Source: Effrenium voratum (taxonomy: Eukaryota > Sar > Dinophyceae > Suessiales > Symbiodiniaceae). Taken from it: a stretch of DNA of 64,000 bases. Made by a program: the position numbers and the translations under genes. The stretch covers positions 1,497,497 through 1,561,496 of the forward strand of contig CAUJNA010002112.1 of the NCBI GenBank assembly GCA_963377175.1, written 5' to 3'. This document shows, in pieces, positions 1 to 12,800 of the stretch. Under the pieces are notes generated by a model. That model was given only the letters and a program-made list of their open reading frames with translations. It was not told the origin of the DNA and did no database searches. Numbering within the stretch: the stretch's first letter is position 1; each line of letters opens with the position of its first letter.

Positions 1-275
1 TGACCTCAAAGCCTCGTCCACATCACGCCCCTATGACAGGGCCTGTGGAAGACTTGCCAAGCTGCTCAAACTTCCACACGCCGGCCACGCACATTATTTG
101 TTCGTGTCTGTTCTGACAATGCTTATCCAGCAGGTCCGTGTTGTAACGTGCCAAGAGAGCGCAGCAATTGTCGTGACTTATATGCCTATTTATCAACGTC
201 CGGCTGCGGCAGTCATTGGGCAAGCACACACTACACTTCTGATATGTGCCCTGTGTCTGTTGCTGCCTGGGGCAC
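1..275. other. Unique sequence, no gene recognised
   Basis: No motif, conserved protein or repeat was recognised before the GA-rich tract that follows. Confidence 0.4.
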
Positions 276-319
276 ACAGAGAAAGAGAGAGAGAGAGAGA
301 GCGCGACAGACAGAGACAC

Positions 320-360
<41 letters not shown>

Positions 361-422
361 GAGAGACAGAGACAGAGACAGAGACGGAGACGGAGACGGA
401 GACGGAGACGGAGCGAGAGAGC
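276..422. repeat. GA-rich microsatellite
   Basis: Interrupted (GA)n passes into GACAGA and then GACGGA hexamer repeats. The open frames on both strands here (Arg/Glu-rich on plus, Ser/Leu-rich on minus) follow from the repeat and are not evidence of a gene. Confidence 0.95.
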
Positions 423-2024
423 TGTTCCCTTCCAAGCCCACTCTTGCCCGCGCCTGGTTGGGCGGTGCTGGAGAATAGGGCGGCACCGCGCCGTACCTCA
501 GCCAGCATCACCCGATTCACCCGACGCTGAACTGCTGAGAAAGGAAATCGGCCGAGCTGTGGCCACAATGAGAAGGGCGCCCATGAGCCTGGCAAACTCG
601 TTGTGCTTTCAAGAAAAGGACTGTATGAATCACAAACACGCCACAACATCATCAGACAATCTCACAAGGTCCATCAACAATAGGGAGTCCGCCCCAGCCC
701 CTGGAATCGGTGTCTTGAAGCTGGCTTGACTCCACATAATGGTCCGGCACTAAATGAAACCTGAGTTGATATAATGTGAGGCCAAAAAGTGACAACACTT
801 GAGGGACATGTACATCACTCATCATACTCATCCATATATGGGGTGTTGGATGCTTCCGGTTGCAGAACATGCTTTTTTACAGAATGGCACCCCTCACCAG
901 CCCAGGCGTTGCGAGCAGCTTTTGTCACAGCCAGGGCATGGATTTTGCTCGGGCGGCTCTGTTGAGTGACCGTGTCCCCCGAGGCCAGGAACTGTTGGAC
1001 TCGTGATTGTCAAGAAAAATCCTGCAAACCAAAAAACCTGATTAGCTCGAACCGTAACACATTGCACAGCTCTGCAGCTGGAACTTCCTGTCTCTGCATC
1101 GGGTCTTTGATGTGAAAGGTATGGGCTCTACATCGATTGCTCTTGCAGGGTGCCATGGCCACAAGCACGTGCAAACGATCAAGCACAAATGGAACGGAAT
1201 GCGTCTCAGCCAGAAGCAAACCAGTCCAGTCAGCAGAAGCACGCCCAATGCGGACGTCTGACCCTCTCCAAGTGGCTTTGGCTTTATTCTCTTGAGTTAC
1301 CTCTGGCTGACACGGTCCAGTCCATTCTCGACGCCAGATGTGGTGATTTGCATGGTGTGACGGGCTTGCGCAGCCTTCCTCTGTCACAAGCACTGATTCT
1401 CCGAAAGACAAAGGGCCATACACCTGAGAAACATGGCTCTCGAGAAAGCAACAAAGTGTGACTAGATCTGAATATCAAGGGCACCAATGTTGCTTCAACA
1501 TGCAGCGGAAGATTGGCACTGCTCAGCCTCAGTCACGAATGTCTCGCAGGGAAGCCAGGTGCTTCTCCCAGGCCAGTCTCTCCAGCCTTGGCCGACCCGC
1601 GGGTTAGTCATCCCTTCCACACACAAATGATCCTACGACTTGTGGGATATTGGGATGCCCGCACCGCGGGCTTACCTGGCAGCTAAACACAGTAGCACTA
1701 GTACCTGCGAGAAACCACACTTCAGAAACACATTGGAGCAGAGCAAACGCCTGACCTGCCTGCCCAGTCGGCACAAAGAAACAGTTGGCAGTGCCGAGCA
1801 CTGACGTGAATCGTTGTGTGAGCAATATGTCCTTCTCAAATAAAGGCGCTGAAAACATGCCAGCTCAAGCAGTCCTAAAGAAACGGGCGTAAAGTGAGCT
1901 TCACAGCATGAGGCAGGGTCTAGAAGCCAGCATTTAGCGCTGCTTTGCAACGGTCTTGCTCCATCTTTCCCCAGGCAAAACCAAATACAGCTGCAATGAC
2001 GACAACAACGGCGAGACAGAAACA
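423..2024. other. Unique sequence, no gene recognised
   Basis: Only short open frames with no recognisable motif. No repeat family of note was seen. Confidence 0.4.
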
Positions 2025-2222
2025 AGGGCAGCAACACCACCAGCAACAGCAGGTGCAGCACCAACAACCACAAGCACGACCCCACCAGCACCGCTACCAC
2101 CACAACCACCACCACAACCACCACAACCACCACCACCACCACCACAATCACCACCACAACCACCACAACCACCACCACCACCACCACCACCACCACCACC
2201 ACCAACCACCAACCACCAACAG
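2025..2222. repeat. CAN trinucleotide tract
   Basis: Imperfect CAA/CAG/CAC repeats become nearly pure CCACAA/CAC. Overlapping frames give poly-His/Gln, poly-Pro and, on the minus strand, poly-Val/Gly/Trp. Equal openness in many frames marks this as a repeat, not a coding region. Confidence 0.9.
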
Positions 2223-4292
2223 AGCGCTGACACAGTAAGAAGAAAGTCGGTTGCCTTCACACTTGCAACCAAGGCTCCACGCTTCCGCGTGCTCTCGCCG
2301 CGACTTGTTGATCTTTGCCTGGCATTGCCGCAGTTGCATGTAAGGACCGAGGCCACAAACACAGCACTCCTCTTGGTGCCTTTCCGAAAGCTTCCAGCAC
2401 ATGTCCAAAGGCAGGCAGCTAAACCATTACTTCCCCCTGGTGATTGATGGCTGAAGAAGACTCGGCTCATTAAATCGGATCAAACTGCTGTGGGGGTCGG
2501 GGGGGGGGGGGACACTGTGTCTCGGAGTCTCTAGCAGTTGCCATTCACGATTGCCAGTTCATGCTTAAGGTCCTTGCAAATAAAGTTGGAGACACGCGCG
2601 CAAACCTATGGACACGCAGCGTCATCATTGTCCGGACATCTTTAATCAATTCTGCCTATTTCCTATTCGTCCACAACAACGGTGTCTGACATTTAAAAAA
2701 AAAAAAAAAAAAAAAAAAACTTGCTTGACAGGCACGGCCTTCTCTCTGTCGGGCCGGGAGTTTGATCAGAAAAGTTGCAAAGGGAAGGCTAAGGAATGCC
2801 ATGCCACGCCATGTACAAAGTTCAATGCTCTCGGGCACTGTACGTTTCCTGAAACAGCAAGTTTGCAGTTGTACACCAAGATACACTGAGATCGCACACA
2901 CAGCTTTTCCGAAATGGTTGCCACAACGATTTGTCCTGGTGATGGCGCGAAGCTGACATGGTTTGACCCCACGACTTCAGAATAGTCATCCTATCTACAT
3001 ACCTATCTACAATGCTTTATGTGTGAGGCACACAAATTATCTTGTTGTATTGTGGGGAGTCCCTCAAAAGATACCCCTACAGCGGGAGACACCTCCAATA
3101 CACCCCAAATCAAAAATGCTCACTTGGTGGGGCAACCAAACTCCAATAATTTGGTTCCTTCCATTGAAACCCTGACAGCTGCATGAACTCCCCGAAGAAG
3201 GGTTTCAAGATTGCCCAGTTCTCTGCACCGAACTGTGCCAAGATGCCGTCTGGTAAACCTGGGCAATGTGTGCCCCATGGCAGGAATGGTTCAACGTGGT
3301 GGATGTTCCGAAGGCAAAGGTATCAAAAGGACCATACAGCTTCGGCATGCTTGCCCAAGTGGTGGGACCTGGAGCAACAAGGCGGTTGAAGAAGACAGTT
3401 CGTGGGACGTCGTGTCAATGGCAGCTCTGGATTTTGGCAAGCACACACCAAACACGAGCACAAGAAAAGCCGCAGACTGGCTGGAACCATTAACAGTTTC
3501 TCAGCCAAGTCGCTGCAATCTTCTGCTCTGTGATGGTAAACTCGCTCCACCTCTTGTGAAGGCCCTGGGGCCAGGCGCCAACTGCACAATTGAAATCGGA
3601 GATCGGAGTGACAGGGTGTGACACGACAACTCAGGTTCTGCTCAAAGGGTCGTTGCAGCTTATATGCGAAAACACTAAACGCCAGCGCCCGCGTGGAGAC
3701 GTATGTCCTTGGGCAGCATTTGAAAGGAAAAATCAATGATCACCCCTGGAAATGAAACAGGCCTGTTGGTGCACATCATTGCAACAGCCCCCCCAACCCC
3801 GCACTGGAAATGGAATGGGCCTCTTGGTGAACACCGTGATGTCAGGGTTTTCTCAGGCGTGACCATGCCTAAATTTCAAAATGAACAGCTCAGCTTCTGG
3901 CCGTAAAGTGGCTGTGGGTCAAAACCAATGGTACCATTGTGGGGTAGGTACACCACACATGTCAGTGTATTTTTGGGGGGAATAGGATGTTCACTGGGGG
4001 TACGGGAATTTTGACCCAAGTATTCCAAAACATGGCCATGTAAAGTAAACCTGGGGGACTCACCCAATAGTCCGGAAACGGGTGCTATGTGGTTTCTCTT
4101 GGAGAGCTCGGCTGTGAAGGTCAGATCCGTGGAAAATGGGAATGTGCCCGAACTAGCAACTCCAACGTTTGGTGTCCTTCCAATTTAGATCACAGATGCA
4201 TGCGTCTACTGGTTTGACCCTCCACAATCGGGGTACGCAAAAAAAAAAGAAATCAATCGGTCATCATGAACATCACAAATGACACGGGAGCG
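2223..4292. other. Unique sequence with short homopolymers
   Basis: No gene recognised. It contains a G run near 2498-2511, an A run of about 24 at 2696-2719, and two similar segments of about 35 bp near 3748 and 3804. A plus-strand stretch around 3266-3450 has somewhat protein-like composition but no family I recognise. Confidence 0.4.
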
Positions 4293-4293
4293 C

Positions 4294-4298
4294 ATACA

Positions 4299-4388
<90 letters not shown>

Positions 4389-4432
4389 ACACACACACAC
4401 ACACACTACAAACGCACACGCACACGCACACT
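4294..4432. repeat. (CA)n microsatellite
   Basis: Over 100 bp of almost uninterrupted CA, ending in variant CACACG units. Confidence 0.97.
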
Positions 4433-7029
4433 AGCCATGGTGAAAGCATCAAGCGGATCACACCGGTTTATCTAAAGCAAACATTGTTTCTCAATCCTGA
4501 GGAATGGAAAACATCTGCGAATCCCAGTGCCTTTTTTTCACACTAAGCTACTCGTCCATGCAGCGCATGCCATCATGCAGAAGATTGAAACCACACTCCT
4601 GAGCAAAACACATTGGATTAATCATTCCCCACACAGTGGGTAACCCAACCTCCCATCTCGACTCTTCCTATTTTTCTCAACTATACAAGCTCCTCTGTTG
4701 AGCCAGCTGAAACAGCCTTTCTGATGGCGCATAGCTGAGCTTTCTGCGTGGGGCTCGTTCTCCAAGTTCCCCCATGGGTTCTGGTAGCTGTCCTGGGAAT
4801 TCCAATGCGAGCACATGCCAACACATGACATTGAAGCGTTTCGAGGGTGCCTAACTCTCAGCCATGGCATATGTGTACACCGTCTAACTATGCTTGGATG
4901 GCACAACTTGTTCAACGGGTGTTGTCTTTGGACAAACTTGAATTTCTGCCGGCCTGATGCCTTTCTGAACGACAACTGAACTGGCCATTAGACCGACTCG
5001 GTAAGACAAGGCCCGAGTCGGACTCCAACAGCGAGGCTGCGCCGAGCTGCGTTCGCACCTGGCTCTGTGCCTCCGACCTTGGTATGCCGTTTGCAAGGAT
5101 GCAGTCAACAGGTTGAGACTGCCACGCATATCCGAGACTGTCAGTCACTCTGTTTACGCGGGGATCATCTGACATAGTTTGGGTTGGGGCCGTAGCACAA
5201 GCATCTAGATCTTCCTCCGTTGTTGTCTTGGCTTTCATGTGCTGCAATGACAATTCAATCCACTACGAAGTATTGCCACCTTTCATTCTCCTGAAGAGTG
5301 CCCTGTGCCAAGTGATCGACGCTTTTGCGGACAAATGCCCGATCAGCAAGCAAAGATGGAAACGCATCTTTCCAAGGGGTCCAGGAAGTTGCCTTCATAG
5401 CCTGAGATGGAACAAGCCCCCGCATCTTTTAACTTATGGTACCTCTTGTGTCTCGAGTTGATTGCCAACCCGGGATATCAGAGCAAATAAAGCACAAACT
5501 CAGGATTCACGTCGGATGCTAGTTGCTTTATCATTCTTGTATGGACCCCCCTTCGTGTTGCTACCTGACATCACAGCTGAATCTGGTGTTCACAATACAA
5601 ACCTCAGTGATGCTTCCTGTGTTTCAATGTATCTATCAAGCCGCGCAGCCAGCCAGCAACTATCAAAGAAAAGCTACAAGGGCTCTGCGCCCAGGCAGCC
5701 CAGCAGCTCGTATCGGCTGAGGTCCGTAGAACGGATCGATCTTCACCAAAACAGGCACGCCGTCCTTGTTCTGGCGTTCTGGCCAGGCTGCAGCAAGGGC
5801 TGGACTCAATTTTGGGGTGAGAACAGGATGCAAAAACCTGAAATCTTGGAACAGCAAGACAGGCGTTGTTCGTTGCCATCCCGAGACGCAACGATTCAGA
5901 CTTGATGAGAACCCTGCCTCAAGTAACAAGCCCTCAAGAACAAACCAAGAAATCCATGAGCGCAAAACTACTAAGTCCTACCTGATCAGGTCTCGGAGCC
6001 TTATTCCATGGCTTCCCAATGCCAGGCTGCCACATCCACGGTCACCGTCGACTGGCCGGCGTAGAGCTGGCCTGCCAAAAGTCAAGCTGGCTCTTCGCTG
6101 ACAAGGAAGCTCGCGAATCAAGTAGAGCCTCGCATCAGGCTGTATAACATGTAAAAAGTATATAAACAATACACCGAGAATCGTGAATTAAGAACTAAGA
6201 TTGCGTGGCCAAAAAAAAAGACACAATCCGCCGACGCCAGTCGAGCGTGTAGATGGCAGTCCGCAACTTGGTTTTCCTTCGGAATCTCTTATCAAAGCCG
6301 AAGGCTTTTGGGACTGCAATTTTTTGGGCATGCTGTGCTGGGTGTCCAAAACCTGTATTTTTCAAGTGTTTTTGGGCCTTTCGTGCTAAAAATATACGTT
6401 TCGCCTAGGTCTCTAGGGGGGGGGGGGCTCCCCCGGACGCGCAGGATCTGCATCCCCAGCATGATCAGGATTGCCTTGTTGCCATGAATGTGCATTTTTT
6501 TGCAGATACTAGTGGTGTTTTGCTTTTTCAAGCGATGTTGGAATTGGCCTGTTAGGGACTGTATTCCCCACCTGCACGGAGCAGTTACTGCGAAACATCC
6601 CCTGCAGTATCGTGCTTTTGGAAATCTATTTTTAGGGTATTTGAGGGGGGTTGCTAGTATCAGTTTTTGATGGTTGCTTTTGGGAAATATCTAAAAACCC
6701 GGGTTGTTTGCACTATTATGTGGCTAGCCGGCTGCATTCCCAGCATTCCCCACATTTCTGGTACTTTCTGTGTTTGGTCAATGTTGCGTGTCTGAAAATC
6801 TTAAAATCTTGAGCGCGAAGATTGGGTCTGTTCGTGTAAGTTGTGTGGTTGCACCCCTTGCATTTCCAGCATCCTCAGCTGGGACATGAAAAACAGGAAA
6901 TTGCCAAGAAGGCCTTTCCACTTACAAAAAAAGGTGCCTTGCTTTTATACCCTTTCGGGTGGTTTGAAGAGTAGACCCTAGTGTTCTTCTCCTGTCAAAT
7001 ATTCAACCCTGCTGCCGAAGTCAGAGCGG
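4433..7029. other. Unique sequence, no gene recognised
   Basis: No family recognised. A G run lies at about 6415-6427. Short open frames on both strands show no conserved motif. Confidence 0.4.
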
Positions 7030-8205
7030 CGTTGTTTGCATTCCCGTTAAGAGACCCATGTGACCGAGGCAAAAAACATCTTGTTCCTTACCCCAAATTC
7101 GAGGCACCCTCTCCTTCCACGTGCTAAGAGCCCCATGTGACCTAGTCTTTTTCCTTACCCCAAATTCAAGGCGCCTTAGAGGGGCGTTGCTTGTTCTCCT
7201 TCCACAGGGGCGTTGCTTGTTCTCCTTCCAGCGTTAAGAGAGCCATGTGACTTAGGCAAAAAGACGTCTTTTTCCTGACCCCAAACTTAGGGTACCCCGC
7301 AGCCAACCTCAGAGGGGCGTCCTTTGGTCTCTTTTCACTTGTTAAGAGCCCCATATCACCTGGGCAAAAAGACGTCTTTTTCCTTACCCCACATTCGAGG
7401 CCAAATTCCAGGCACCTCAACAAGGCGTTGCTTGTTCTCCTTCATTGGGGCGTTGCTTGTTCTCCTTCCAGGCGTTAAGACCCCAAACTTGAGGTCCTCA
7501 GAGGGGCGTCGGTTGGTCTCATTTCACTTGTTAAGAGCCCCATATGACCTAGGAAAAAGAACGTCTTTTTCCTTACCCCAAATTCGAGGCACCCTCTCCT
7601 TCCACGTGTTAAGAGCCCCATGTGACCTAGGCCAAAAAAAACGTCTTTTTCCCTTACCCCAAATTCAAGACACTTCAGAGGGGCAGGGGCGTTGCTTGTT
7701 CTCCTTCCAGGCGTTAAGAGACCCATGTGACCCAGGCAAAAAGACGTCTTTTTCCTGACCTCAGAGGGGCGTCGCTTGGACTCTTTTCACTTGTTAAGAG
7801 GCTCATGTGACCTAGGCAAAAAGACGTCTTCTTTCCTGCCCCAAATTTGAGGCACCCTTCAGCCGACGTCAGAGGGCGCTGTTTGTAAGCGTCTTTTTCC
7901 TTACCCCAGATTCGAGGCACTCTGCAGCCGACGTCAGAGGAACGTTATTTGTTCTCCCTCAACACGTTAAGAGCCCGATGTGACCTAGGCAAAAGGACGT
8001 CTTGTTCCCGGCCCCAAATGCGAGGCACCCTGCAGCCGACGTCAGAGGGGCGTTGTTTCCGTTCTCCTTCCACGCGCTAAGAGCCCCACTTGACCTAGGC
8101 AAAAAAAGAGAGTCTTTTTCCCTACCCAAAATTCAAGGCACCCTGCAGCCGACGTCAGAGCGGCGTTGTTTGTTCTTCCACGCGTTAAGAGCCCCACGTG
8201 ACATC
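7030..8205. repeat. Irregular tandem array with GTTAAGAG / GACGTC core
   Basis: About a dozen degenerate units, spaced roughly 70-140 bp, each built from GTTAAGAGCCCCATGTGACC, an AAAAAGACGTCTTTTT block, a TTACCCCAAATTCGAGGCACC block and GCCGACGTCAGAGGGGCGTTG. The AAAAAGACGTCTTTTT block (for example 7258-7273) is a perfect 16-bp palindrome. Open frames of 80-166 codons here repeat the array and are not genes. Confidence 0.9.
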
Positions 8206-8569
8206 AGCCCCAGTTTATTAATAGGGGACTGTCCACTGGCGTCGGCGGATGGCGAAGCGATTTCAATAAGTATAAGTAAAACAGGCAAGCAAAAAAGGTC
8301 TAGATCGAGAATTAATAAAAGAAAACCACATCAACTTAAATCAAACATTGCCAGGTTGATCTTCTCAACTTTCGCAAAAAGTACACCCATGACAAACATG
8401 TTTAGCAATTCGGCTTTATGTGTCCCATGTATTCAGATGTGTTTCGATCAAACCAAATTTATAATATGCGCCAAAAAGGGATCATATAATCGTCTCGACT
8501 GAATAACAACACTACACCAGCCGGAAAATAAATAACCGAGAACACGCTGCTAGCCCAAGAGTTGGCCAT

Positions 8570-9235
8570 GTGTCAAAACTAGGAACTTCTCGGACTGGTT
8601 GCAGTTTTGGATCGCCGTGTCCCTTTCAAATCATCCCAATAAATCGGGATCCCTGGATTTGCCGCGTGTCCTATTCGAAGCCATACGCGAGCGGAGAAAC
8701 TGTGAAGAAAAAATGGTTCAAAAACAAACAAAGCTGGAAACTCCAAATTGTCTACCCCACCGGCGGGCAATTTTCGAGGTATTCAGAATCCTGGCCCTGG
8801 CCCGCGGGCGCCTGGGTTGAAGGGGCTGATCGAGTCCGTTCCCTCCATTGCAGGATTTCGGCCCGGTGTACTCTACCAGAGGAAACCTCCTGCACTCCAG
8901 TTCTGCCACGATGCTGTCATATAACGCAAAATGCACCAGCTAAGCTGCGGGAGGAATGGATTCGTTTCCAAAGCAACTCGCTCCTTCCTCTGATCGAAAG
9001 TCAGCTTGTTCTTGGTTGTTACATTGTTAGGAAAAGACTAAATTCCAAAGAAGTGAAAGCTCCAAGCTCCGACCGCATAGCAACCAAGCATGGAGAACTT
9101 CAGCAGCTATCCGAAAATGCTTACGTGAATCTGTGTCAAGCATGGCTGTCTGTGTGCATCAGACAAGGCTCAAGCCGAAAGCTGCAGTTCAGGGTTGATT
9201 CAAATGTGGTTCGCGGTGGTTTCCTGCTTTGTTAA
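8570..9235 (+). CDS. Unrecognised 221-codon open frame
   Basis: An uninterrupted ATG-to-stop frame longer than most chance frames in this window. The translation has no signal peptide, repeat or domain that I recognise, and its residue mix (many Ser, Cys, Arg and Trp) is not clearly protein-like. It lies in otherwise anonymous DNA with no obvious splice sites or neighbour of known role. It could be a chance frame in stop-poor DNA or a fragment of an old gene; I lean towards chance. Confidence 0.15.
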   Translation: MSKLGTSRTGCSFGSPCPFQIIPINRDPWICRVSYSKPYASGETVKKKWFKNKQSWKLQIVYPTGGQFSRYSESWPWPAGAWVEGADRVRSLHCRISARCTLPEETSCTPVLPRCCHITQNAPAKLREEWIRFQSNSLLPLIESQLVLGCYIVRKRLNSKEVKAPSSDRIATKHGELQQLSENAYVNLCQAWLSVCIRQGSSRKLQFRVDSNVVRGGFLLC

Positions 9236-11535
9236 GGGCTACGACTAGGCATACAAGTTGCCTAGAATGAGCTGCAGCTGACCTTCACTAGCTTACTTTA
9301 GGTAGGCCTGGGCATTCTGCCTGGCAGCATTTGGACTTGTGTTGAGCGATTCTCGGCTCAGGCTGCCGCTGCGGCGGCAAGGCACCACCGCCCCCACGTG
9401 GCACCCGGTTGACCAGCAGCTCGCTCATCTTGGTGTTGATCAAATCCTCCCACATCATGCCCCGTCCCGTGGCCAGAACCAATACAAGCCGATGAAGGGC
9501 CTAGCTTTCACGAGTTTGGAGCTAGGATGTTCTAAATTCCTTCAGCGATGCAAGTATTCGACATCTGCACAGCATACTGCAACTTTCAACGGAACGAGCC
9601 CTCAAGTAAATAGTGTTTCTCTGGTGGATGCTACTCAGCTCTCAGGAAAGGCCTCCTCGCATTCAGCAGTGCCTGCTGAAGTGGGTCGATTGCTTCCTTG
9701 TTGTTGGGCTGTTCAACTTCCCTCTTGACATTGTATGAATATGTGTCAACGTAGGGAGTTGCCAGCTTACATGCAAACGAAACAGTATAAAAGGGCTGGT
9801 GTTTGAAAGCATCTCCACGACCCAAACTTTGCCAACAACTCAAACAAGGACCTGCCCACAGAAACCAACCAAGACCCTGCGTCCGCAGCTCTTGGAACCT
9901 GACTCAAAAGCCCGTGAGGAGAGAACATGTGTTTTTTTACACGAGGCATCAGCTTCCCCTTCTGCTTTTCGGCCGGATCCACCTCTGTCTTGTGTTCAAT
10001 CTGAATGTCCGATGGATCGGGCAAACCACGCCTCAAAAGTAACGTCGTCAAAAGTACCGTTGGACCAGCTGCTCTGAAAACGTGCCCGTCTGAGGCTTTG
10101 CAAAGATGAGCTTAACTTGGCCCATCAGGGTCGATGGCGCCAGAGGGAAGGAAACGAAAGCCCAGCAGGTGGGCTACCCGACGATTCTTCAAGCAAAGTT
10201 ATCACTTGGACTTCATTCAAGCAAAGCTCCGCTCGCTCATCCACTTTGAACTGTTACATGCAAGTTGTTGCAGTTCTGGCAGGAGACCGGCCATTCACAG
10301 AACCCATTCACTGGTGCTCATTTCAATTTGCAGGTGGTCAACCCTGGAAGCAATGCATATGACATCAAGACGACCCCTTGGATGCACGTGGGAAGTCGTG
10401 AGTGGGACCGACAAACTTGAGCAAAGCAAATACAAGTCACGCACTCAACAGCAACAGCAAAATGAAAATCGCAGCACTCTTCAGGGAATAATACGGGATA
10501 GTTGCGTGCGCCGCCCTTGCAATTGTTCGGCCGCACTCAGCGGCTCAGAAGTTGGAACGGTCGCATAAGTTGGAACAGCCGTTGTCCAAAAATTATGGCG
10601 TAGGGGACGATCTTGGCTTCGATATAGGAGATCTGCGCAGTGACCCTCTCATCTCTCAAAAGGGTGACCATCGCGTACGTTGCTCATAGTCAGGGTGAAA
10701 AACCAGATTCTTCACTGCCTGCCTCTGCTTGCGGCAGAAGCTCCTGGGCAATGCTCGATCGGCAGCGGACTGCCGCGGGAGACGATATTACCCATTGTTC
10801 TGGGCAAACGATACACAAAATCCATTGGCCCCAGCTGCGGCCTCTGCTAGATCATGTACCCAAAATGACAGATGCAGCATGCAAGTGGTGCTTTTCTCCT
10901 GCTTCGTAAAAGGCAATCTGCAAGAGGTCCGCCTTTCAAACCCTTGCAGGCGCCTTCGCAACACACACCTGCCCTTGCGATGAACGCCGCTTGCATGGCT
11001 GCTTGTAAGCAGAAGTGCTTGATGTAACCAAACTTTTCATACAGTACTGATGCCCACATGCTGAAAGCCATGCACTGTTTCTGTGATCATAGTTATAGGG
11101 TTGCAATGCCTGGGCGGGTGAAATATAATATCGTAAAGAAGTTGCTGTCAATGAGAACCAGCCACCCACAATATCGGCATTGTCCTGCGCTTGGACCTCT
11201 ACCAAAATAAACCTGTGAACATGTTTAGCACACGCTCGTAGGAACACTACCAAAATGAGGAAACACACTGATTCTGAGCAGTCACCGTCTAATTTGGAAG
11301 AGTGCTCTTGGATTGAAATACATCGCGCATGTGTCGAGGATGCCAATCGGTGCTGTGGAAACAAACTGCGCTGAAACGAACCAAACACAAACCAATGGCT
11401 GAATCATGTGTCCCGCCAAGAGCCAACATTGTCAAGAGAAACTCGCATTTCACCCCCTATCGTCTTGGAATCCTATTGTATCTCGCTGTATGACGTGCGC
11501 CGCATGATGGAAGCTGACGAAACCAACTCAAAGCC

Positions 11536-11578
11536 GGGTTTAGGGTTGGTTGAGGATGGGCTTAGGTTTAGGTTTAGG
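11536..11578 (+). repeat. Interstitial telomere-like tract
   Basis: Degenerate GGGTTTAGGGTT followed by three TTAGG/TTTAGG units. TTTAGGG-type telomeres are known from dinoflagellates and plants. The tract is too short and impure to be a functional telomere and may mark an old break repair. Confidence 0.5.
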
Positions 11579-12120
11579 ATTGTTTCCCCGCGCTGCCCTT
11601 CCAATAGCCCGGACTGCTGTTTTCCATATAGGGCACTCTCGAATATGTGAAACGTCAACCAAAACAGACACCGCAACAAAATGCAAAATCGCCATCATCC
11701 AGTCCCAGAAACAGAACTGAAAACAGACACCAGATTCACGAGAAACCTAGTGACCTGCGTACGTGATTCAGGCCTCCAGGGAGGCGCTCCTTATGCCAGC
11801 CTCTGTCTGAAAAGTTGAATCTGTTAAATACCGAAAAATCTATCTGCCTGGTACGGCCCACCTTTGGGGACGGGGGGGGAGCTGTAACTGTACGAACTCA
11901 TGCATTGCTGCATTTTTGCCTGGCACCATCTAAGCCAGATCCCTCCACAAACACACGCACCGCGTTGGGGGAAGTCCTCGGGGCCCGTGATCCGGCAGGT
12001 CTGGCGGAGAGCAAAGGGCAGGGCCCGGAGAAGTCATGCACAAAGTGGTGGCTGGTCCTACATAAAATCGTATCCGAAGTTGCCATGTGCCAGGGAAGTC
12101 ACAGTACGCTGCGCTGTCGG

Positions 12121-12157
12121 GGGAAAAAAAAAAAAAACACACACACACACACACACC
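12121..12157. repeat. A-run followed by (CA)n
   Basis: About 14 A, then CA dinucleotides. This resembles a retroposed tail passing into a microsatellite, but no upstream element is visible. Confidence 0.85.
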
Positions 12158-12164
12158 AGCATAG

Positions 12165-12800
12165 ACCCCAGATAGCGCAACATGTGCCAACGACAGTACG
12201 CCAGCACCTCTAACAGCACTGCCCGAAGAGCACCTCAACCAACACCAAACAGCATCCCAAAAATATTGTAGCGCCTGCACAAGAATCCCCAAATTGCATG
12301 CCCCCTAGCACCCTGCCGTCAATCTCGCAACAAAACACCCCTGGCCGTCAACAGCCCCCAACAAACAGCACCTGCACCAGCCGTCAATCTCGCAAAACGC
12401 CACGCTCGTCACCAGCCCCTCAACACCATCCGCACCATCACCCCGAACAGCACCCCCAAGCGGCACTCCCAAACCACCCGGCCGTCAATCTCGCAAATAT
12501 GTACTTGCACCATCACCAGAACCTCATCTCAAAACACCACCTGCGCCAGCACCCCAGACTGCATGCCCCCTAGCACCCTGCTGTCGATCTTGCAAAAGTG
12601 TGCCCGCACTGTGACCTGCACACCCCAAAACAGCACCTGCACCAGCACCCAAACTGCATGCCTTAGCACCCTGCCGTCAATCCAAATAAACTACGCTCGC
12701 ACCATCACCAGCAGCTCAAACAGCACCCTAAACAGCACTTACAGCAAAACCCCAAACTGCATGCCCTCTAGCACCCAGCCGTCAATCTCGCAAATCACTT
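12165..12800. repeat. CA/C-rich minisatellite (GCCGTCAATCTCGCAAA core)
   Basis: Degenerate tandem units share AACTGCATGCCCCCTAGCAC, CCTGCCGTCAATCTCGCAAA and CAGCACCTGCACCAGCACCC blocks. The Pro/Ser/Thr/His-rich frames within are repeat translations. Confidence 0.85.

Larger units (their letters stand above)
8206..12120. other. Unique sequence, no gene recognised
   Basis: Apart from one unrecognised open frame at 8570-9235 and a telomere-like tract at 11536-11578, nothing here could be assigned to a family. Confidence 0.35.
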
